A program made the position numbers and the translations under genes. A DNA stretch of 64,000 bases from Larix kaempferi (Eukaryota > Streptophyta > Pinopsida > Pinales > Pinaceae). This document shows positions 1 through 12,601 of this stretch, in pieces. Location of the stretch: NCBI GenBank assembly GCA_027924585.1, contig BSBM01000809.1, forward strand, positions 6,295,001 to 6,359,000, given 5' to 3'. The stretch's first letter is position 1. Every line of letters starts with the position of its first letter. The notes under the pieces are model-generated. The model ran no database searches. It was not told the origin of the DNA and saw only the letters and a program-made list of their open reading frames with translations.

Positions 1-971
1 TGATTTCTTTTTCTATTACCAGTACCAACTTAGGATTTATTCTCCTCAACTTCTGTTTGAAAGGTTTTTATCCAGGCTGAATTGGGATAGAATGCTAGAT
101 TATTGAGGTATCATACTCCTTTAATTCTTCATAGCTCCAGGCGAAGGCAGCAACATATGTTTTCATCAAATCGACATACTGCTTTTTCCTCCTGGTTCTT
201 TAATTTTTTAGAAAACTTTACCATCTGAGGTTCCCCAACAGAACCCAAATTCTGATCTTCTACTGTATCCTTGGGAGGTTTGAATTTGGGATTCTTTGCC
301 ACATAATTTTGATCAAAGATCTTTTCTAGAGGTATCAATCCTTTGGGAATATATTTTCCTTTTAGATCGACAATGTCTTTGCCTCCCAAAGTATTCTTCC
401 AATCCTTATTTTCATTCTCTTCACTTTCTGACTGTTCCTGGTCCATTAGACCTTCTACATTCTCATTTTTTGTATCGATTTGATCGTTAGAAAACTCATG
501 AGATAGTTCTAAAAACCTCCTAATTTGTAGATCATCTTCAAACACTTGCCAATACTTGGAGTTGTCTAGGATGGAGGGTCTGTTTATCACTTCGAACTCG
601 TATTTTTCTTGGGAAAAAATGGGTGTTTTAAAACCAGCTGCAGTAGTGGCCAAGGAGTCTGCTACTTGATTGTTGCATCTCGAAATTTCCCAGATCTTAT
701 GTTCATCGAAAAAATTCCCAAACATGTTCCAAACTTCGTTTCTATAAGCTCTCATTCTGGGGTGTTTTTCCTGATAACTATCATTTACCTGGTTCACCAC
801 CAGCTCTAAATCTCCAAATACATGTACTCTTCTGGCTCCCAGATCTTTCAGAGCTCTCAGTCCTAAAAGTAGAGCTTCATATTCAGCCACATTATTTGTG
901 CATTCAAAATTCAATTTATAGGATAGGGCCCTAGATTCTTGGTCTGGATGTATAATCCAAACCCTAGCCCC
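1..971 (-). pseudogene. aRNH-RT: Archaeal-type RNase H followed by start of reverse transcriptase, element A
   Basis: Residues decoded from 966 downward carry LSYKLNFECTNNVAEYEALL (Glu in VAEYEA), VHVFGDLELVV (Asp) and NNQVADSLA (Asp). With YYDGS in the other piece, all four DEDD residues are present. The linker then contains KGLIPLEKIFDQ and LGSVGEPQMVKFSKKL, which are typical of the region just before RT in Tat-like elements. A frameshift near 165-175 is followed by FAWSYEELKEYDTSII, with in-frame stops, then KPFKQKLRRINPKL, the start of RT. So this RNase H lies upstream of RT. An ATG apparent at 1052 is inside the solo LTR and is not a real start. Confidence 0.8.
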
Positions 972-2027
972 TGTTATAGCTTGAAATGACACCTCTCCGT
1001 CCGTGACGACACTTGTTTCCCTTGGTCGCATGACGACACTTCTTGAGATCAAGTTCAGTCACACAACAGGACATTTGTGGATGGAGGAGTCATTTGGGAC
1101 ACTAAAAATGGTTGAAATTACCTCATTCTTGACCCATTTGATGTATATGACCCTTAGGAACATTTTTCCAGACCAAACCATCTCCTGAAAATGAGCAGAA
1201 AAGCCTGTTTTTGGCCATTTTTCACTATGAGCGCGACTCTACTGTTGACATAGTAGCGTGTGTACGCGACTTTACCTCATTCAAAGTAGCGCCCATTGCC
1301 ATATGTACGCAACTTTGTATACTGTAGAGTAGGGTACACTCTTGTTTTGGTCAAAATCTCGAAATTCGAGTAAGTTAAGTTGGTTGGGAAACCTCTTGAG
1401 TGGTTATAACTTCTTTTACTCTTCCTCACTGACTATATAAGGAGGGTAGAAGGGTCATGTGAAGGGAGCAAGCCTAATTGCAAAGTTATGCTGGAGGAAT
1501 GGAGACCTTCATCCCCCTCTCTTGTGCTTCAGTTTTGGTAAACCCTAGTACAATTGCTTAGAGGCTGGGATCCTTGGAGAACGGAAGCAGGAGACCTTGA
1601 ATCTAGGTTTCGTGAAGTGCCAAGCTTGAAGGAAGGTATAACTGTATGTACTTGCTTTCATTCATTAATAAAGATCAGACGTTCATCTCTTTCCAAATAT
1701 GACCTATTAATGTGTCTTAAGATTTGATCACTGTTTGATTATAGTTTGATGTCTCTTTCCATTATAGATATCAGTATTATATATGTAGTCAAATGTATTT
1801 GAGAAAGGTATCAAGTTGTTTTGCAGGTCTGGGCATTGCGACATTGGATAAGCATTGAAGAGCAAGGGAAGCAAAGCTAGGATCAACCTTCTGAATGAGG
1901 TGCCTACATCTCTAAACCCTAATCTCTTCATTTATTTGTTGCACTTGCAGAATGCTTGTAAGTCTATCTTTATCACCGTAAGTTGGTAGTTTCTCCCCTG
2001 AACTATAGGTGCATTTTCCCCACAACA
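972..2027 (+). mobile_element. Solo LTR (1056 bp) inserted in element A's RNase H
   Basis: The insertion begins TGTTATAGC, ends CCCCACAACA and is flanked by the perfect 5 bp TSD gcccc (967-971 and 2028-2032). It interrupts the RNase H reading frame, which resumes on both sides. On the plus strand there is a TATA box (ctatataagg, 1433-1442) and an AATAAA at 1668-1673, giving U3-R-U5 in plus orientation. The first ~35 bases resemble the start of element C's LTR (both TGTTATAG...TCTCCGTC), so it probably comes from a related Gypsy family. Confidence 0.85.
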
Positions 2028-2124
2028 GCCCCAGCTCCATTTTTACTCAGTGAACCATCATAGTACATCTTCCATAGTCCTTCTTCGTTTTTTGCCTCTC
2101 TGATGCCTCATGCCTTGCTGCAAA
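2028..2124 (-). pseudogene. aRNH: Archaeal-type RNase H of element A, N-terminal piece
   Basis: The minus strand translates to ...LWKMYYDGSLSKNGAGA, the first strand of a type-I RNase H with the first catalytic Asp in YYDGS. It is cut by the solo LTR at 2027 and continues at 971, sharing the TSD gcccc. The frame differs by one from the protease, so there is a frameshift at about 2115-2125. Confidence 0.75.
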
Positions 2125-2740
2125 TTATTTGTCTTCCTTGAATTCATGGAAAAATGGGGGTCTAGGATCAGTATGTGGACCATCATTGAAGAGGATGGAG
2201 GAACCTACGTCTGTATCCACAACGAATATAGGGTGATTTTCAGGCTTGTCGTCACTATTGACCACATAAGCCATCATTTTCTCTCTGTATAACTTCCTAT
2301 TGCTTCCGAAAAGTGGTATAGTAGCATAAGATAAGTCCATTTGCATGGTTCCTTTTAGCTTTTTTACCCAGGATCTTGATAACAGCATCCCAAACTTAGC
2401 AGGTAAACTAGCCACTGCTATGTCCATCATGATGCTCTTCACTGGAATCTGGGCAAGGGTTACCACCACATCTTTAATCAATCCTAAACAAAGTAGCTTT
2501 CTGGAGTCAAAAGAATATAGATCTTTGTAAGGTCTACTAACCTCTAACCCCAGCTGGTCCACTATCGACTTTGGCATCAAGTTGTGCGAAGCTCCAGAAT
2601 CTATCAGGGCGTTGTGTAATAACTTATTATGGATATTCAAACTCAAATAGAAGGGAGGGACTTCTTCATCATCTGACTCATCCAGTTTGGAACCAAAGAT
2701 TATAGTGGGGGCATCATCTGTCACTTACAACATGTCTTGT
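2125..2740 (-). pseudogene. PR: Retropepsin (aspartic protease) of element A
   Basis: The translated minus strand contains the active-site motif LIDSGASHNLM, with DSG as catalytic triad, followed by the second conserved region MGMLLSRSW-like (FGMLLSRSWVKKLKGTMQMD), where the flap and dimer parts are expected. It is in frame with gag if the 750 bp solo LTR plus TSD is removed. A TAA lies just upstream at about 2727. The frame is lost near 2115-2125 on entering the RNase H domain. The enzyme would cut the Gag-Pol precursor in virus-like particles. Confidence 0.8.
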
Positions 2741-3490
2741 TGTAGCTAGGGTTTTCACCCTAGCTTGTGCAAATGAGCACCTACTAAGGAGAAGGGACTC
2801 CTTAGTAGTAGTTCAGTAAATTGTAAATTAAAGTGCTAAAACATAAATGTAAATTACTCTAAACATATGCATGAAACAGAAAAAACAAGATATAAAGAAT
2901 GGTTTTTGTATTAATTTTACCTCCAATGTGAAGGTTGGTGAAGCTCTTGCAATGGCCCAAGAGGGTTGCTCCAAGCTCCAACTTGCTCCTTCTCTTTCTC
3001 CAAATGATGGGAATGGGCCAAAAGGGGCTCTCAAGGTGAAAGTAGCTCGAGGGTGAGCTAGGGTTTCAAGAGCTATTTTGGCAGAGTAAGGGTGCTTATG
3101 ATTGTGGATATGAAATAAGGGGTCTCCATCACCTATTTATAGTTTTTTGGTGGTGGAGTGCTGGCCCATGGTTTTGGGAACCATATGGTTTAGGTCAGCT
3201 GTATAGGGTTTTTTCCTCCTTTTTCCTCATTATTTTATATTTTTTCTTCCCTTTTTAGGGGGTTTTTGCTATTTTAGAGGAATTTTGGATATTTTTGGAG
3301 GGAAAAAGGGTTTTTTTAGCCTTTTTGAGGCTTTTTTGATGGTTTTGTGGCCTTTTGGAGGCATTTTAGGCCTTTTTGGAGGCTTTTTAGTGGGATTTTC
3401 AGGGTTTTTAAGGGAAATATGGTAGGAAAATGGACAAATGAGCCATGTAATGGGGTAGATGAGGTAGTGAACACTTTTTGGGTGTTAACA
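2741..3490 (-). mobile_element. Solo LTR (750 bp) between gag and protease of element A
   Basis: On the plus strand it runs from TGTAGCTAGG to GGGTGTTAACA with a perfect TSD cttgt (2736-2740, 3491-3495). The TATA box is on the minus strand (CTATAAATAGG, 3133-3142 region), so the LTR points left. Its layout and end sequences match the copy at 32462-33176. The inside is T/G-rich low-complexity DNA. Short ORFs over it, such as one across 2871-3056, are chance. Confidence 0.85.
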
Positions 3491-5129
3491 CTTGTGTATT
3501 TCCTGCCTGCCCCTTTACTAGGCTATTTATCTCTTCCCTATATTCATTGTTTCTTAATAGTTCATTCAGGGGGATAGAGATCTTTACCTTAGACAGTTCA
3601 GCCTTCAAGCTAAATATTGAAGTTGGCTTCCCTACTTCAGTGACTTCTGGCTGCCTACCTTCTTTAGAATGCTGCCCGTTATATTCTGATATTTTCTGTG
3701 CAGGATTCTCTGGTTGTTTTTCCTTTAGCTTATCCACATTCTGTTGAGTCTTAGGGGACTGACTCTGGGAAGACTTCCCTTCAGTTATTGGTATTTCTTT
3801 GTTTCTCAACCTCATCTCTCTCTGGATATCATCCACAACATTCATGTATCCCATCTGATACTGTTCAGAATCAAATTCTGCGGCTTTATCAACATTTCCC
3901 ATGGTGAAACAATCATGCTCCTTTTCAGTCAAATGAACCACGTGTTCTAGGGTGTCGAAGAGATGTATCTGGTCAGTAGTAGGGTTTTCAGGTCCCTCTT
4001 CATCTATCAAATTCTCAGGGAAGGGAGGCCTTATCTGGTGGTCTTCTTGGTTTCTTGGATTTCTTGCAGGAGGAGGCCTTCTAAAGTTAGGGTTCCTTAC
4101 CTGATTTTCAGGTTGTTCCCTAACAGAAGTCTTATTTTCCATGGCTAACCTATCCATCAATTTTTCCATAGTTCTCATCATGGTATCAAATTTAGCATGA
4201 CTAGAAGAGGCTTGGGTTTCTTGCTTCTTCTTATCTGCCTTTATTTTCCTAGAAGCCATCATGTTGGCCTTAACCTCCATGGCGTCTTTTAGCATAGCTG
4301 GTAGGGAGGGAGATTTTCTTTCTCTTAATGTGCATGAGAAGTCTCCATCAAAGGCATCTGCATAGTGGAGCTTTGCAGCGCCTACCGAGGGTTTTAGATC
4401 ATCGGGAATAGAATTATAGGCCTTCATGAATCTGGCAGAAAACTCATGGATTGATTCAAAACCACCTTTCTTTAAGTGATTATACCGGGATAAGACTATG
4501 GCAGGATTGCCCATTGTTTCCCATCTTTCTAGAAACAATACTTTAAAAGCTGTAAAATCTGCTATGGAAGCATTGGGCAGCTGTCTGAACCATTTCTTGG
4601 GTTCTCCAAACAGGCTTTGGGAAAACAATCTCATTTTAGCGTCATCGTGGTCCACTTCTTCCGGGTCTATAAAATATTCAAATCTATCAACATGCTGTCC
4701 AGCTGACTAGTCTCCCTCTCCATTGTAAGAGACAATTCTTTGAGCATAGTTCTGAGGGAGGTCATGCAAAGCAGCAGGCAGGACCAAAGGTGCAAATCTG
4801 GCAGCCATGGGTGTAGGTGGATTCTGAGCTTGTGGGGAAGTATTATGAGCAAGATCACTGCATGGGATTGTAGCTTGGGCTTGGGGAGGAGGAGAAATGG
4901 GTTTATTCCCTTCAACTTTGGAAAGATTTTTAGAATCAAACCACATAGGATCTAAAAGATATGATTCAAAATTATTTAGAGCTTCTTCACCTAGGCTTAG
5001 GTATGACTCAGATTTTTTTCTTGACAAAGGTTTGCTAATATCAATCTCTAGATCCAATTCCTGGAAAACAGATGTATCTTCTGAAAAAGGAATAGTCTCG
5101 ATGATAGGAGCACTAGCTCGATCTTTCAT
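3491..5129 (-). pseudogene. gag: Gag of element A
   Basis: The ORF starts at ATG 5129. Similar coding sequence continues upstream to about 5240 in a shifted frame, so the true start may be earlier. A TAG at 4707 interrupts the same frame, and the frame then runs to the solo LTR at 3490. The core has the retrotransposon gag signature: MRLFSQSLFGEPKKWFRQLP, then FLERWETMGNPAIVLSRYNHLKK, FESIHEFSARFMKAY and LHYADAFDGDFSCTLR. No CCHC zinc knuckle is visible. A K/Q-rich helical segment (TMMRTMEKLMDRLAMENK) and a polar region follow. After excision of the solo LTR the frame runs straight on to the protease with one TAA between them, so gag and protease were one polyprotein. Confidence 0.8.
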
Positions 5130-5441
5130 GGCTCTACGTCTGAGTAAACTTTCAGGATTATCTACTCCTAGCAGGATTTCAGGAAAAGCATTACCTCTCG
5201 TATGGATCTTTCTTGAGGCCAGGATGCCTTTTGAATTTCTTCAGTAGTATGTTTTAGCGTACTGTTCTTTCTCCAGTGGAGTCTTCCTGAATTCTTTGAT
5301 CTTTGTGAGTGGAGTCGCCAAGGAAAAATTCTTCAACCTTCTTGAAAATGTAGAAACCTATGTTTTCCCACAGGGATCTCTCTTTTTCTTTGAAATTCGG
5401 ACATATATGTCGTTCTCCCAGGGATTGATAAAACAATCGTG

Positions 5442-5460
5442 TTCCTCGGCAACAATGCCA
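5442..5460 (-). other. Primer binding site of element A
   Basis: The minus strand reads TGGCATTGTTGCCGAGGAA, three bases after the LTR end GGTGTTAACA. It resembles the TGGCGCCGTTGCCGGGGA-type site common in Tat and Athila Gypsy elements, with several C-to-T and G-to-A changes. The priming tRNA cannot be fixed from this decayed copy. Confidence 0.6.
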
Positions 5461-6566
5461 ATTTGTTAACACCGAAATTGACCCCCAAGGCTGAAACAGG
5501 GTAATTCAGGGTAACTACTAACCAATCTTTGGCCTATGCTACTGACCCAACACAGACAGAGAGGGCTCTCTTTAAAATCTCATGAAAAGATTGGAATAAT
5601 CAAGATTGTCAATAATGAAAAAGAAACACCAGCATTCATGGTCAAGATATTCAATTATAACAATTATACAAAAGATTATTTTTCTGTTTGGAATAAAAAT
5701 GATTCAAGTGTTGTTTGGTTGAAAACGCATGAAACTTCATTTGGGAAATGGAGTCACCTTTAACACGCTCTGAAACATCATTCAAAAAGATTTTGTAGAC
5801 GCATTCACAAGGGCAAGGTAGCAAGCAGCTAGTAGTCAAAGAGATTTAATTTGTGGAACAGAAGAGAAAAGAAACAGACCATCAATGTAAGGCATACCAA
5901 GATGAATCCTACATCAACTTTAGTAGAATATGTTGGTGAAATGCTTGAAAAAGACTAAGCAGAGCATAACTTCTATGAATTCCACTTAATCATTATCATG
6001 ATCCAAGCATGAAATAAATGACACAAAATGGGATAGAAAAGAGAGAAAACACAATTTCACATGGGAAGAGAGAAAATACAGACTACCAGACCAATTACAC
6101 AGGAATCCCTGTCAAAATTCAGGCTTCAGCTCTGCAAACTTTATTAAAACAACTCAAAAATGTCTTACAGACTAATCCTCAAAATACCAAAATCTTTCAA
6201 ATAAAATTTTCAACCCTTGTGCCTTCGATTACAAACATATATATAGATCTCTTTGAGCTCTAGGCTTGACTCCTCTAAACCAAAAATGTTTTACAACAGA
6301 ATGACACCTCATCAAAGTCTGTTTCTCATAACTGCTTTGAAACAAAAACAGGTAGAGTTGGCCTAACTATTTCTTACAAGTGCCGATATTATTGCTGAAT
6401 GAGATTAACCTTACAGTAAAAACAAACATAGTAAAGATAAAAGTTCCAGCTGGCTATCCATTTAGCTGCCTCAAAAAATATTACAAATTATATAAAAAAT
6501 TGAAAATGTCTTATGTGTTTTTGGATCTTTCAAACAATATTTGACAACTCATAAAAACTTAGACAG

Positions 6567-7110
6567 TTACTGCAGACGACGGAGAGTGTATCTCACATTT
6601 GCATATGCATCTACAACAGCCCAGTGTTCAACTGAAGGAAAGTCATAATATGTCATCTCTTTCACCATCACCCAGATTTCAATGTGGTTAGAATAGGAGG
6701 CTGGTGGAAGCCTTTCGCCGATGGCAATCAATCTGTTCAGGACTTCAAAGTCATCTTGGATCTTTTCCATTAAATTTTTACGTATGAGAAACTATTCTAT
6801 ATGTTTGACCTTCGAATCATCCATTCTTATAGCCGAGATCTTATTTTTGTAGGCATTTTTAGAGATTAGCTCTAGATTATTATCCTAAAAAGAAGGCAGT
6901 CCCATTTCATTTAACTTACCAAATGAACTTCTGAAATCTGCTACCTTCCTTCTCATATCTTCTGCTTTGGCCTCCATGCTTTCCACCTGAGCATAATTTC
7001 CCAAACCTCTTCGAGCCGCAGCAATTGTCACGATCCGGTTCCCAATGTTTAATGTGATCCTTTCTTCTTCTGACAAGTTATTCAAAAAGGCCACAACACT
7101 TAATGCTGTT
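6567..7110 (-). pseudogene. LTR-encoded ORF of element A, C-terminal part beyond element B
   Basis: If B and one ctgtt TSD are removed, the reading frame passes without a break from ...LAGKPKET (21687 side) into ...VVAFLNNLSEEER (7105 side), which shows that B landed inside this ORF. Two in-frame TAG stops follow (about 6885 and 6810), and the last stop is at 6567. The visible peptide is mainly helical, e.g. NLSEEERITLNIGNR and MEKIQDDFEVLNRLIAIGER. It ends YTLRRLQ. No family was recognised. The frame continuity is seen directly; joining the parts into one former protein is inference, though a strong one. Confidence 0.65.
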
Positions 7111-8051
7111 TGTTACACAGAAATATTCCACCCTGTGAGCATCAGCATTCTTTGGCCTGTAGGATCCATTTCAGTGACTCAGAGCCATTTTCATCCTTCA
7201 GTGATACTAGTTTATCTTATTTTTGTTCCTACCCGCATGTTGCATCACTATAGCATGCGTACCCGTGAGTTGCATCCCTATAGCCCGCGGGTATCAAGTA
7301 AAATGGTAAAAACCACTATTTTATTACTTTTTACTCCCCAAATGCGGTCATTGGGTGACCTTTGGCTCTCCATCTGCCCAGGTAACGTCTCGATGAGTCC
7401 TTTCACCTACCTTTGAGAGGACTATATATTGAGCACATATGGCTTATGGACGGGAGGAGGAAGAGAATAGTAAAGGCACTCTAGTGGATTTTTTGCCCTA
7501 TCTTGAGTCTGCACTTATTGATCCTTGTAGTTGTGAACCAGTTATGTTCACCTTCCAAACTCCTTTCTAGTTTGAGTTTTCCATTCATAAAGGATTGAAG
7601 TGGTGGAGGCACAAGTGGATTGATCTAGATCTTGGTTCAGATTGGTTGCTGGCAAGAGGTCGTATCACTTTGTACTTCTTCTTGTTCATTAATAGAAATA
7701 CTCATATTCTTATCCATTCATGGTGTGAATGTCATTTATTATACATTGGGTTGCATTTGCTTATGATATTATGGACCATTGTTATTGATAATGTTAATGT
7801 TATTTATATATCACATGTACTTGTTAGATATTTCTTGTCAAGACTATTTTGCAGATTACAAGTGCTTGGATGTGCGCGGATTGAAAGCTCCAACGGGGAT
7901 CTACATCAAACCTTGGATCGAGGTTGGTTACATTTCTCCATTTTTTTAACATTGTCATTTATAATAGCATTGTTTTGAGAATTGAGTAGATTTCTGGTAG
8001 TCATCTGTCTGTTGTGGTATTCCCAAGCCATAGTGAGTTTTCTCCAATACA
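7111..8051 (+). repeat. 5' LTR of element B
   Basis: It begins TGTTACACAG and ends CTCCAATACA, next to the primer binding site. The TATA element ctatatatt lies at 7422-7430, right after a conserved 'gagagg' run. A 127-residue ORF (7595-7978) is open in both LTRs, but high LTR identity alone explains this. Confidence 0.92.
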
Positions 8052-8055
8052 GAAA

Positions 8056-8073
8056 TGGCGACTTCACTGGGGA
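8056..8073 (+). other. Primer binding site of element B
   Basis: TGGCGACTTCACTGGGGA lies four bases after the LTR end. It is the same type as element C's site (TAGTGACTCCGCTAGGGA on the minus strand), which groups B and C in one clade. Confidence 0.75.
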
Positions 8074-9759
8074 AAACATCCATGTTTGGGAAAATTTTTG
8101 AGCATTAGTCCATATTTAGAGTTGTTGTTTATCGAAGCTCTGTGTCACTGATTGGCCGTTAAGATACACTCTAGAAAACTTGCTTTTTCTGAGCCTCTGG
8201 ACTCTCTGTTTGACCATTTGTTGTTTCTCACCCGCAGGATAGCTTAGTTCTGCCCGCGTACACCCGCCTCTGTTTACACTACTGCTCGTGGGTACCCGCA
8301 GGTATTCCTAGGACAGTAGTGGTAACTCCAGATTTTGTTGGTTTATGGATATTGGTTGTTGCTGGGTGATTTTGGTTGATTCCTGAGTCTTTGTTGGCCT
8401 CTTTCTTGACTGTTCCATGCCTTGGTTGTGACCAGATCTCTTTGTTTCTCTTGGTTGAGCCTTTTTTTTTTTTTACCATCCTTTGTTTTAACCTCTTGGT
8501 TTCTTCCTTTTGAGCTCCTCCTTTTGGATGAGTCTTGCTGTTTAGGATCTGCTGGGTTGTCTTAGTGATCTTCTCGGCACTTCATTGACTGAATAGTAGG
8601 ATTTTGCTTGCATTTTTTCATTCCATATATATTGAAAAAATTCAAAAATATACATTTAGTTTTTGCATTTTCCTTTCTGTTTATAAGAGAAAATACAAAA
8701 ATATTTTATTTCCATGTACTGCATCTTGCATTGAGTGCTTGTTGCCTTCATTTTAGGTTCTGCTTGTGCATTGAAAAGATAAAAGTTTGCATATTTATTT
8801 CAGAATTGTTGGTTGATTTTGCATATTAGTGACATTGTTTTATTGGATAGTTGAGTCTAGGATTGGATGATGGTGCATATTATTGAGTCTACACATCACT
8901 AGTTTCACGACCATATCCCTTGAGTAATCACAGCCACTAAAATTAACGCTTAATCATAAAATTGATTATACTTATTTTATTTATAGCGTACACCAACTAG
9001 CATAGGTTTAGAGTCTTGGAATAGATCATTGTGAGTTAACAGTCAAAGACTACTGAACGAAACATTAAGTGTCTGACCAGGGAGTGGAGGAATCCATGGT
9101 ATAGATCGGTGTTCTCAGGAAAGCTCTACTCAAACCAGAGTTGAGCACAAGGTCACGGGAGGTTGGTTGAGGAGACATCCCTCTAATATCGACTTAACGT
9201 GGGAGATATATCCAGGATTTGTTCGTATCTGGGGGTATCGGAGGTTCGTCCTCTTGTGCTTCAGGCTTCGCTACCCCGCCCATACGATGGGTCCCACCTG
9301 CGACTGTTCCCCTGAGCATTGGTTATATTGCGGTAGACATAGTTTCCTTACCTAGGTACCGCATAGGGCACTTGCAGTGGTTATGCTATTTTTGTTCTAA
9401 GTCAGATAGGGATTGGACAACACATTTGTGTTCGTGCAGTGGACTTGACCCTGTCAACATAGTGAAGCCTGGGTGTCTCTATAACGGATTCTGTTACCTC
9501 CGGCTATAGTTTGGGAGTCTCAAGCCTCTCCTAGGAGAGACATATCGGCTCTAGTGTCGAGAGCTCATTTAGCCACTCTGTTTGTCTACTTTTGGCTATA
9601 GATTCTGTAGGTGTGTGCGTTTGATTTACTATTTTTTGATCAATAGTTGGCCTTTAGGAGACGTTGTGTCTCTCTCCAGAGAGAACGTTGCACGGAGCCC
9701 TACTCTCTGTCGGTCATGTCGTTTAGCTGGTTTAAAGACAGCTTTGGTTACACAATGCA
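8074..9759 (+). other. Untranslated leader of element B
   Basis: About 1.7 kb between the primer binding site and gag. No coding region with family resemblance is seen. It contains several copies of a 'acccgc/cccgcg' motif (8228-8300) that also occurs in the LTR and in the 3' noncoding part, and a T-tract at 8463-8474. Confidence 0.5.
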
Positions 9760-12086
9760 TTACTAGAGGACGCCGGAGGGCTCCCTCTGAGTCTTCAGAT
9801 TCTTACATGACTTACATTGAGGATTACATGGCTACACATCCCGATATCAGGAAAGACCTTTCTACCCCTTCGGGGAGAGTTGAACACATTTCCGATCCCC
9901 AGACTCCTCATGAGGATTGGGGAGGTGATCCACCTACGACTCAACCTAGTTCTATTTGGCCTAATCCACTTGACCAAGATCCATTTGATCCTTCAAATCC
10001 GAATAATTATCTTTATGGGATGCCTGACTTACCCGAGGAGGAAGAAGAGGATGAGTCTTTCGTTCCTTTGTTTCCACGTGATTCTAGATATAGGAGGCCT
10101 GAGACTCATGATGATTCTGTCTCTATGGTCAACCCCACTGCACTCTCTTTTGGTATGCTTAGTCACAATACTGTCGAACCTTCCACTATGGTTGGTACTC
10201 ATGCTGGCACTAGTCAAAGTGTTAGCCACACTATACCCACTAGGGGCACTACCCTAGCTGGGGCCACTACGTTTTCCACCCACTCACATAGTATGGGGAT
10301 TGGTCCGATTCCTAACCATGCTAATGTTGGAATGTGACCACCTCCTAGGAATACTCAACCTAGTCGGAATGCTGTCTGAAACACGACTCGCCATCCACCA
10401 CCTAGTACACATGTCGCTACTCATCAACCTAGGACCACTTTTGCACATGATACCATTCCTCCAAACCATGGGGGTGGAAACTTACTGCATACTTTTACGT
10501 CCACTACAGCTGCTAGTAATAGTAATGTAGGGGGTGGGAATATTTCCTATCCACATGGACATCACACCACCAAGCTTGCTACTGGTCACACCCATATTGG
10601 ACCTGGGAATACTTCTAATGCTTATGGTCATCACACGACTACTCAATCTAATCCGAATATTGGGGGTGGGAACATACCATACCATTACGATCAATACAAC
10701 ATGGTTCCCACTATGAATAGTACATACATGCCCCATAACCATGGTGGCAACCCTTACTACAACACAATCGGTGCTGGCCACCAGTATCACTCACCACCCC
10801 AATATGGTGTTCAAAATGCACATATACCTACTTACTCTCAAATGGGTCAGGTAGGGGGAGGTTATCCATCTTATGGCCATGGGCAAGCTTATGGGACGTC
10901 AGGTCCTTAGTATCAGTAGTTTAAACCTCATGGTCAAGCTTTTGGTCTGTCGTACAACACAGTTCCATTCAATCAACCTTTTATGGAAGCTTATGATCAA
11001 GCTTTCCAGCTGCAACTCCCGTTCCTTGCATGCTTCAATCTCCTTGATCTTTCGAAGCTCACGAATGATCCGGTGTGTCACGACCATACTTGGCCCCCGG
11101 TCCCTACCAAGCTCCCTTCGGACATTCCAAAGTTTGAGGGGAAAGGTGGTGAGGACCCGGGAGATCATGTCATGACATTTCACCTTTGGTGCTCCTCCAA
11201 CTCTTTGAATCATGATTCCATTCGATTACGCCTATTTCAATGCACCCTCATGGGGGCAGCCACGAAATGGTATGTGGAGTTGCTCGGAAACACCTATAGG
11301 GGTTTCAACGAGATTGCTTTGGTTTTCTTAGACCATTTCCAGTTGCTGGTTCATTATGATACTGGTACTAAGTTGTTGTCCACCTTCCGTCAGAATAAGG
11401 ACACACATATTTCTGACCACGTTCAAGAGTGGCGTTGGCGAAAGAGATTAGTGAAAGCCAACATTCCTCAAGAGTTCTTGTTGGAATGGTTTCTCAAGTA
11501 TTTACTTCCATATATATCTAAGGATGTTTCAATGTCCGACATTATGACTGAGGAGCAAGCTATCTTGAAAGTCCAGCAGTTAGATCTTCTTTATTCTCAG
11601 TCTGGCATTTTGTATGACATTATTCTTGACACGCCGAGAACAAGACATGAATCCATGTCAGTTCCTGGACCACATGCTGATGGCATTGTGGTGTACCCAT
11701 GCACTTTCCCTGTAGACTTGATAGCTAATCAAATGCAAAATTTGTCGCTAAACCAGTCTGCACCCGGATAGGTTCACACTTTGTCCACTTCCACTCCATC
11801 GTCTGATGTACACAATGTGCAATCAACAAAACCATTGGGTAACCAGCAACCTGGTGGTAAGAAGAAGGGGAAAAATAATTGTAGCAGTGGAAACAATGGA
11901 AGTAACAATAATATCAATCATAATACTCCTCGTAAAGAGAATGCCAACTCTCCTTGGGAAGGCGGTAATGCTGGAGAGGATCATAAAACTAGGTGTAAGG
12001 TTAACTTCCCTTGCAAGCTTTGTGGGGAGGATCATCTTACTCACTTATGTCCTCATATGGAAGAAGCATCGAAACATTTGGCATAG
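9760..12086 (+). pseudogene. gag: Gag of element B
   Basis: One reading frame runs from about 9760 to 12086, broken by in-frame stops at 10336, about 10376, 10908-10916 and 11769. The N-terminal part begins TRGRRRAPSESSDSY. It is acidic and then very rich in G, N, H, T and Y (10150-10910), a low-complexity region. The capsid-like core at 11080-11640 has FEGKGGEDPGDHVMTFHLWC, LMGAATKWYVEL, LSTFRQNKDTHISDHVQEW and LLEWFLKYLLPYI. A zinc knuckle, CKLCGEDHLTHLC (CX2CX3HX4C, one residue shorter than canonical), lies near 12018-12056. The exact start codon is not clear because the apparent ORF opens upstream at 9582 without an obvious ATG context. Confidence 0.8.
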
Positions 12087-12601
12087 AGCCTAGCTGTGTT
12101 AAAGGATCCCCTAGCTCATCACCAAAACATGGCTTCACATGCTCCCACCACTGGTTATGGTATTAATGAAATGACAACGTCTTCTTCCAATACTAGTGGT
12201 TATGGATGCGTGAATATGGTTCAGTCGGAGGTTAGTGTTGCTACTCGTTAATGTGATTATGGTGCACCACAACCGAATTTGGGGAATGAGCCTCCCCCTC
12301 CTCCTGATAATTCCTTGCATATCGAGAATCCTTCTATTATGCCGCGGATACTGAAAGGTGTTCTCAAGCGCTCTACGCATAATCCTAATGCTCGAGCCAC
12401 CCAAAACTACTCCATCGTATAAGATTTGGGCCAAACTCCATGTGCCATGTTGGCTCTTAAAGTTTTGAATCCTATCCTTCTCAGAAGCATGCCCTTTTAA
12501 GTGCGTTAGCAGTTCAGGATGGGGGAAGTCCTAGTGTTATCAAGTTCGATACTACTAATGTCCAACCTCACTTGCCTTACCACGTGGCTTTTCAAATCTA
12601 G

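Noticed and set aside
6018-6263. Plus-strand ORF in element A's LTR (6018-6263) as a gene
   Set aside because: No family features, opposite to the element's transcription, and composition like the surrounding noncoding LTR.
7595-7978. A 127-residue ORF open in both LTRs of element B (also 21225-21608), with hydrophobic stretches
   Set aside because: The LTRs are ~97% identical, so the shared openness is not independent evidence. It has no family features and sits in a region expected to be R-U5.
10029-11213. Long minus-strand ORFs opposite element B's gag
   Set aside because: They are shadows of the gag frame; the plus-strand frame contains the capsid motif and zinc knuckle.
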